A stretch of DNA of 8,922 bases from Lentisphaerota bacterium. GTDB taxonomy: Bacteria; Verrucomicrobiota; Kiritimatiellia; JAAZAB01. Location: positions 1-8,922 of the forward strand of contig JACQHI010000176.1 of NCBI GenBank assembly GCA_016199105.1, given 5' to 3'. The notes below the pieces were generated by a model, which was given only the letters and a program-made list of their open reading frames with translations, ran no database searches and had not been told where the DNA came from. Positions 4,897 through 8,922 of the stretch are shown one piece after another (position 1 is the stretch's first letter; every line of letters starts with the position of its first letter). The position numbers and the translations under genes are program-made.

Positions 4897-7800
4897 TTAT
4901 TCTCCGACGGGAACGAAGCCCGACCCGCCCCACAAGACCTGCCAGCCCAGGACGGTATTCGTCAGGGTGCCGATATACCATGTCCCCGCGTTGGAATCGT
5001 ATAACGCCGCGTCGCTGACGCCGTTTCCATCGTAATCGCCGGCCAGCGCCGACGCTCCCGGCCACCCCCACGCCCACGCCCATGCCAGCGTTGTGCCCGT
5101 CATGGACCGGATGAACCAGAGTCCGGTGCTTCGATCGAAGACGGCCAGATCGCTTCTGCCGTCGCCGTCGAAATCGCCGGGCACGGGATCGAAGGTCGCT
5201 CCGCCCCACTCCACGGACCAGGCAATCAGCGTTCCGGAAACCGACTCCACAAACCAGCGGCCGCTGGCGGCATCATAAACGGCCAGATCGCCGACGCCAT
5301 CGCCGTCATAATCGCCCGGAACCGGCAGCGCGCCCGGCCAGCCCCAGAGGACCGCCCAGGCAATAGTGGACCCGGAAGCGGACCGGATGTACCAGTTGCC
5401 CGTATCCTGGTCGAACACGGGGTAATCGCCGGCCCCATCGCCGTCATAGTCGCCGGGGACCGGCAGCGCGCCCAACCAACCCCACTGCACCGCCCACGCG
5501 ATGGTCGTCCCGGAAACGGACTGGACATACCAGGCGCCGGAATTGCCGTCGAACACGGCCAGATCGCTCCGCCCATCGCCGTCATAATCGCCCGGAACCG
5601 GCAACGCGCCCGGCCAACCCCACGGCACTGCCCACGCGATATTCGAGCCGGCCATGGAGCGCGCGTACCAGCCGGCGCCGGCATTATCGAAAACGGTCAG
5701 ATCGCTGACGCCGTCCCCGTCATAATCGTTGACGGCCGTTCCGCCTCCGACGGTACCGCCGGAGGTTCCGGCATAGCCCGAATCCGGATCGCTGAACCCG
5801 CTCGCGCCGCTCGCATTCGTGGCCTTGACCCAGTAGAAATAGATCGGCCCCACCATCGCCGTCGTGTCGTCGAAAACCGTCTCGGCCGTGTCGGCCAGTT
5901 TGCCGGCGGCGGTCGTGTCGTTGGCCGTGTGCCGCCAAACTTCATAACCCGACGCATTGCTCACCGCGGACCACACGACATGGATCCGATCCGAATACGC
6001 GCCGTCGCTCGCGGAAACGCCCGTTGGCGTGCCGGGCAGCGGCATGGCATAGCCGCTGTCACTTGCGCTGAAGCCGCTCGCGCCGGCCGCGTTCGTCGCC
6101 TTGACCCAATAAAAATACGGGACGCCCGCGCTCGCCGTCGTGTCTTCATAACTCGTACCGGCGGTCGTACCGATCCTGCTCGCCGAGCCGCTGTCGTTCG
6201 AGGTAGACCGCCAGATTTCATAGCCTGTTGCGCCGCTCAATGCCGTCCAGCTTACCATCACTCTTCCGGCATATAAGCCATCCGATGCCGATACGCCGGT
6301 GGGCGCGCCCGGCGGCGCCAGCCGGTAGCCGCTGTCGGAAGCGCTGAAGCCGCTGATGCCCAGCGCATTCGTCGCCTTGACCCAGTAGAAATTGGTCGCG
6401 CCGGCCGCGGCGGAGGTGTCGTCAACGGCGAGCGCCGTTGTGGCGGCCAGTTCGACGGCGGTTCCAGTGGCATCGAGACTGCCCCGGAAAACAACATAAC
6501 CCGCGGCGCCCGTGACCGCGCCCCAGCTCACCGACACTTTGTCCGCGAACGTCCCATCGCCGGCCGACACCGCTCCCGGCGGCGAGAGCGCCCGCCAGCC
6601 GGTATCCGTGGAACCGAATGCGGTCATTTCAAAGGCGTTGCTGGCCTGGGCCCAGAAATAATACAGCGTTCCGGGAACGGCCGAGGTGTCGCTGAACGCG
6701 GCGTTGGTGGCTGTCGCCAGCAGCGAGGCGCCATTTGTCTCGCCCGTGGTATTGCGCCAGACCCGGTAACTGGACGCGCCGGTGACGCTGCCCCAGGTCA
6801 CCGCCACCCGATCCGTGAACGTTCCGTCGCCGGCCGACAGCCCCGACGGAGACGCCATGGCCCGCCAGCCGGTATCCGGGAGACTGAATCCGCTGACGCC
6901 GGAATGCGCCTTCGATTTGATCCAATAATAATAGGAAGCGCCGGCCGGGACCGAGGCGTCGTCATAGTTAGTCGAAGCCGTTTGCGCGACGAACACGGCA
7001 TTCGAACTTGAACTGGTGAGGCTTCGCCACACCTGGTAGCCGGTCGCGTTCGTCGCCGCCTGCCAGGCCAGCCGGATTTTGTCCGTATAAGCGCCGTCGG
7101 AAGCCGTCATGCCCGGCGAGGCCGGGGGATGGCGGGCGCCGGTATGCTTCGCGTCATGCTGGAACATCGGCCAACAATCCTCCGCCAAGCCGCCGCTCTG
7201 CCCATAGCCGGTGCCATACATCGCATAGAGTGCCCAGTTTGCCGTGCCCACATAAACCATTCCGTTCGTGTCAATGACGGGAGAGCAGGAGGCATCGTCG
7301 TTCAGTTGCCACACAAAATTGGTGGTGCCGTCCGGATTCACCGCATAGAACTTGCTGTTATTACAGCCAAAATAAATGGTGCCGTCCCGTCCGATCGCGG
7401 GCGTGGACTGGATTTGATCGGCAAAGAGGTCAACCCAATTGGTGCCGCCATCCGCGCGGAGCGAGTACAGCCGGCCGGTCGAACCGATACTGGTGGTCCG
7501 ATAAATGGTGCCGTCGGTAGCGATCACGGGACCCGACATATTGCCGGAACCTTCGGCCTGCCAGATGAAATTCGTCGTGCCGTTGGAGGCATCGATCCGA
7601 TACAGCTTCCCATCGCTGGTGGCCGCCAAGGCCATCCCGTTGGAATCGATGGCAAGCGGCGCGTTTAACAATCCGAGGAAATCGCATATCCAGTTGGTCG
7701 TGCCATTGGGATTATACGAATAGAGATATCCCGCACCGGGTACGCCCACCAAAATCGCGCCGTTGGTCGCGATCACCGGAGAACACACATTGTTGAACAT

Positions 7801-8922
7801 CGCCCCCGTGTTCCTTGTCCAGTTGGTCGCCAAGCCGTCCGGCGACAATGAAAAGAACACGCCGGCGGCCTCCTGCCCGACGTACAACGTGCCGTCATAC
7901 CCGATGGCCGCCGTGGCATAGATCCGGCTGAAGAGATTCATCGCCCAATTGGTCGTTCCATTGGTGTTGAACGAATAAAACTGCGTCCCACCTCCCACGC
8001 TGACCCCCATATAGACCCCGCCGTTGGTGTGAATCGCCGGCGAGGCATTGACGCCCGCCGGTAGATTCCAGATTCGGTTGGTTCTCCCATCCAAGTTCAG
8101 GGCATACAGGCGATTCCCCATCCATGTTCCCACATAAATCGTCCCGTCGTCCGCAACGGCCGGAGAGGAATAAATCCCGTGGTTTAAAGTCCATTTGGTG
8201 CGCAGACGCATGTCCGTCAGACGCAGGGAATACGGCCCCACGCTGGCCCCGCCCGCGGCCTCCACCTTGGCGTAATACGTCCCGGCATTCGTGAACTTGT
8301 ATTCGATCGTCGAAGCCAGGCCGCCATAATTGTTGTTGCTGGCCAGCAGGCTCGTTCCGGTCCCATCATACAGGTAAAGGACGGTATCAAGGCCCTCCCC
8401 CAAACTTTCAGTGTTGACGCGGTAATAGCGCTCGGCTTGCGCCGTGAAGGATATCCAGTCCGCGTCATTGGTCAGGTGGATCGAATAATTGGTCCGCACC
8501 GTATCCGCCGCCATGGCGGAAGCCGCGGCGGGGGTGTTGTCGGCTTCGTACGGGTCCGCCGCCGCGGTGGCGCCGAGGTCGGTGACCAACACGGTATAGA
8601 CGCCCGTCCCCTGCACGGCAAAAACCCGCAGATACCGGTTCCCGTCCGCAAACACCGTATTGGTCAGGAACGCATTACCCCCCGGCGCGGCGGCCGAATA
8701 GGAGCCCACTTGCGTGGCATAAAAGGCGGCCATCGAGGTGGTCCCCTCGCCGTTATACAAAGCGATCCAAGGCCGATAAGTCGGGCTCACGTTGGTGACC
8801 AGGCACGCATAACGATGATAAGCCTGCACGGTGAATTTCACGTAATCCTCATCGCCGTCCCAATGGATCGTGCGATTGGTTTGCGCAGTTCCCGCGACAA
8901 TATTCGTCGAGGCCGTGGCCGG
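4897..8922 (-). CDS. Giant modular exported-type protein: PPC, PQQ-like propeller, FN3 and FG-GAP/VCBS-like repeats (N-terminus outside window)
   Basis: The frame is open from the window edge to the TAA at 4899-4897, giving 1341 visible residues. Two PPC-like beta domains come first (about 1-118 and 125-237; compare DGDEDYVKFT with NDADWISFT). An eight-blade PQQ-like propeller follows at about 238-590, with blades about 42 residues apart (DGTIYVG, GTTNW/GTTNF), closed by the WPMFQHDAKHTGA motif. Five FN3-like domains of 90-92 residues occupy about 599-1051 (ASDGxYxDR, W, GYxVWR, YFYWVKATN). Six 46-residue DYDGDGxSD repeats occupy 1066-1341. The Asp pattern is that of Ca2+-binding FG-GAP/VCBS loops. 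Such proteins are usually secreted or surface-exposed and bind carbohydrate or protein. The signal peptide would lie beyond 8922. There is no LPXTG, PEP-CTERM or T9SS tail. A GTG at 8841 is internal, not the start. Catalytic activity is not evident. Confidence 0.88.
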   Translation of the reverse strand, partial: PATASTNIVAGTAQTNRTIHWDGDEDYVKFTVQAYHRYACLVTNVSPTYRPWIALYNGEGTTSMAAFYATQVGSYSAAAPGGNAFLTNTVFADGNRYLRVFAVQGTGVYTVLVTDLGATAAADPYEADNTPAAASAMAADTVRTNYSIHLTNDADWISFTAQAERYYRVNTESLGEGLDTVLYLYDGTGTSLLASNNNYGGLASTIEYKFTNAGTYYAKVEAAGGASVGPYSLRLTDMRLRTKWTLNHGIYSSPAVADDGTIYVGTWMGNRLYALNLDGRTNRIWNLPAGVNASPAIHTNGGVYMGVSVGGGTQFYSFNTNGTTNWAMNLFSRIYATAAIGYDGTLYVGQEAAGVFFSLSPDGLATNWTRNTGAMFNNVCSPVIATNGAILVGVPGAGYLYSYNPNGTTNWICDFLGLLNAPLAIDSNGMALAATSDGKLYRIDASNGTTNFIWQAEGSGNMSGPVIATDGTIYRTTSIGSTGRLYSLRADGGTNWVDLFADQIQSTPAIGRDGTIYFGCNNSKFYAVNPDGTTNFVWQLNDDASCSPVIDTNGMVYVGTANWALYAMYGTGYGQSGGLAEDCWPMFQHDAKHTGARHPPASPGMTASDGAYTDKIRLAWQAATNATGYQVWRSLTSSSSNAVFVAQTASTNYDDASVPAGASYYYWIKSKAHSGVSGFSLPDTGWRAMASPSGLSAGDGTFTDRVAVTWGSVTGASSYRVWRNTTGETNGASLLATATNAAFSDTSAVPGTLYYFWAQASNAFEMTAFGSTDTGWRALSPPGAVSAGDGTFADKVSVSWGAVTGAAGYVVFRGSLDATGTAVELAATTALAVDDTSAAAGATNFYWVKATNALGISGFSASDSGYRLAPPGAPTGVSASDGLYAGRVMVSWTALSGATGYEIWRSTSNDSGSASRIGTTAGTSYEDTTASAGVPYFYWVKATNAAGASGFSASDSGYAMPLPGTPTGVSASDGAYSDRIHVVWSAVSNASGYEVWRHTANDTTAAGKLADTAETVFDDTTAMVGPIYFYWVKATNASGASGFSDPDSGYAGTSGGTVGGGTAVNDYDGDGVSDLTVFDNAGAGWYARSMAGSNIAWAVPWGWPGALPVPGDYDGDGRSDLAVFDGNSGAWYVQSVSGTTIAWAVQWGWLGALPVPGDYDGDGAGDYPVFDQDTGNWYIRSASGSTIAWAVLWGWPGALPVPGDYDGDGVGDLAVYDAASGRWFVESVSGTLIAWSVEWGGATFDPVPGDFDGDGRSDLAVFDRSTGLWFIRSMTGTTLAWAWAWGWPGASALAGDYDGNGVSDAALYDSNAGTWYIGTLTNTVLGWQVLWGGSGFVPVGE
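4900..5727 (-). repeat. Six tandem 138-bp units (46-residue DYDGDG repeats)
   Basis: The unit starts at 5727, 5589, 5451, 5313, 5175 and 5037, exactly 138 bp each, and the last unit ends at the codon before the stop. Each unit reads D-[YF]-D-G-[DN]-G-x-[SG]-D, then a W-[YF] strand, IAWAVxWGW and PVPG. Bases 5301-5340 and 5577-5616 agree at 39 of 40 positions, while the unit between them (5439-5478) differs from 5301-5340 at 5 of 40. Unit 6 has DGN for DGD, and its boundary tetrapeptide is LAGD, against PVPGD in the others. Confidence 0.9.
5770..7128 (-). repeat. Five tandem FN3-like domain repeats
   Basis: The DG landmark of each unit (SDGAYTDK, GDGTFTDR, GDGTFADK, SDGLYAGR, SDGAYSDR) recurs at 90, 90, 92 and 92 residues. 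Each unit carries a central W, a GYxxWR/GYxVFR strand, a Y/V-x-D-T turn and a [YF]YWxK[AS] strand, ending in DSGY or DTGW. Units 4 and 5 share a PGTPTG/PGAPTG opening and ATNA[AS]GASGFS, so they look like the youngest duplication. Confidence 0.8.
7129..8211 (-). repeat. Eight PQQ-like beta-propeller blade repeats
   Basis: The blade landmark (DDG, TNG, YDG, TNG, SNG, TDG, RDG, TNG) recurs at spacings of 41, 43, 44, 41, 42, 43 and 40 residues. Most blades continue with I/VY-x-G, then LY-[AS]-x-[ND]-x-[DN]-G-TTN-W. Eight blades suit the PQQ-dehydrogenase/BamB-like superfamily fold. No PQQ-binding residues can be assigned, so this is probably a structural or binding propeller. Confidence 0.75.

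Noticed and set aside
4900..5727. A CRISPR-like or satellite array, given the regular 138-bp repeats.
   Set aside because: The repeats are in frame, encode DYDGDG protein units and have no short spacer architecture. The period is explained by protein structure.
7129..8211. A PQQ-dependent dehydrogenase.
   Set aside because: The propeller repeats match the fold, but no quinone-binding or catalytic residues are visible, and the domain is embedded among binding and stalk modules.

Overview
The window reads as a moderately GC-rich, gene-dense bacterial chromosome fragment. No single marker fixes the taxon. The combination of a uroporphyrinogen-decarboxylase-like methyltransferase-type protein, a transporter fused to HEAT repeats, a very large secreted-type protein with DYDGDG repeats, and palindromic intergenic repeats bounded by GGAGGGCGA suggests the PVC superphylum, most likely the Kiritimatiellota/Verrucomicrobiota/Lentisphaerota group. 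That placement is inference from recalled family patterns, not from a search.

Layout from left to right. (1) Bases 1-411 (+) hold the C-terminal part of a URO-D/corrinoid-methyltransferase-like protein, cut by the window edge. (2) Bases 412-729 form a convergent intergenic region with nested inverted repeats. (3) Bases 730-2979 (-) encode a 749-residue protein: a 12-helix MFS transporter followed by a cytoplasmic HEAT-repeat tail. (4) Bases 2980-3257 hold a candidate promoter for that gene, a GAGGACGA-type inverted repeat cluster and a small GC-rich hairpin. (5) Bases 3258-3863 (-) encode a 201-residue protein with three membrane helices, a low-complexity linker and a small SmpA/OmlA-like C-terminal domain. 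Its leader contains a 13-bp inverted repeat and a T8 tract. (6) Bases 4216-4725 (+) encode a small heat-shock protein of the Hsp20/alpha-crystallin family, behind an AT-rich promoter region, a purine-rich leader and a near-ideal Shine-Dalgarno. (7) Bases 4726-4896 hold a palindromic repeat element of about 110 bp between convergent genes. (8) Bases 4897-8922 (-) are the C-terminal 1341 residues of a giant modular protein whose N-terminus lies beyond the window: two PPC-like domains, an eight-blade PQQ-like beta-propeller, five FN3-like domains and six exact 46-residue FG-GAP/VCBS-like DYDGDG repeats.

The genes do not form an obvious operon. Strands alternate, spacers are long, and most gaps carry their own inverted repeats. 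The common themes are envelope functions (transporter, small membrane protein, putative exported giant protein) and a stress chaperone. I see no tRNA, rRNA, CRISPR array, intact transposase or recognisable defence system. The points most worth a second look are the MFS-HEAT fusion, the exact periodicity of the giant protein's C-terminus, the intergenic palindromic elements, and the leader structures of the membrane-protein and Hsp20 genes.
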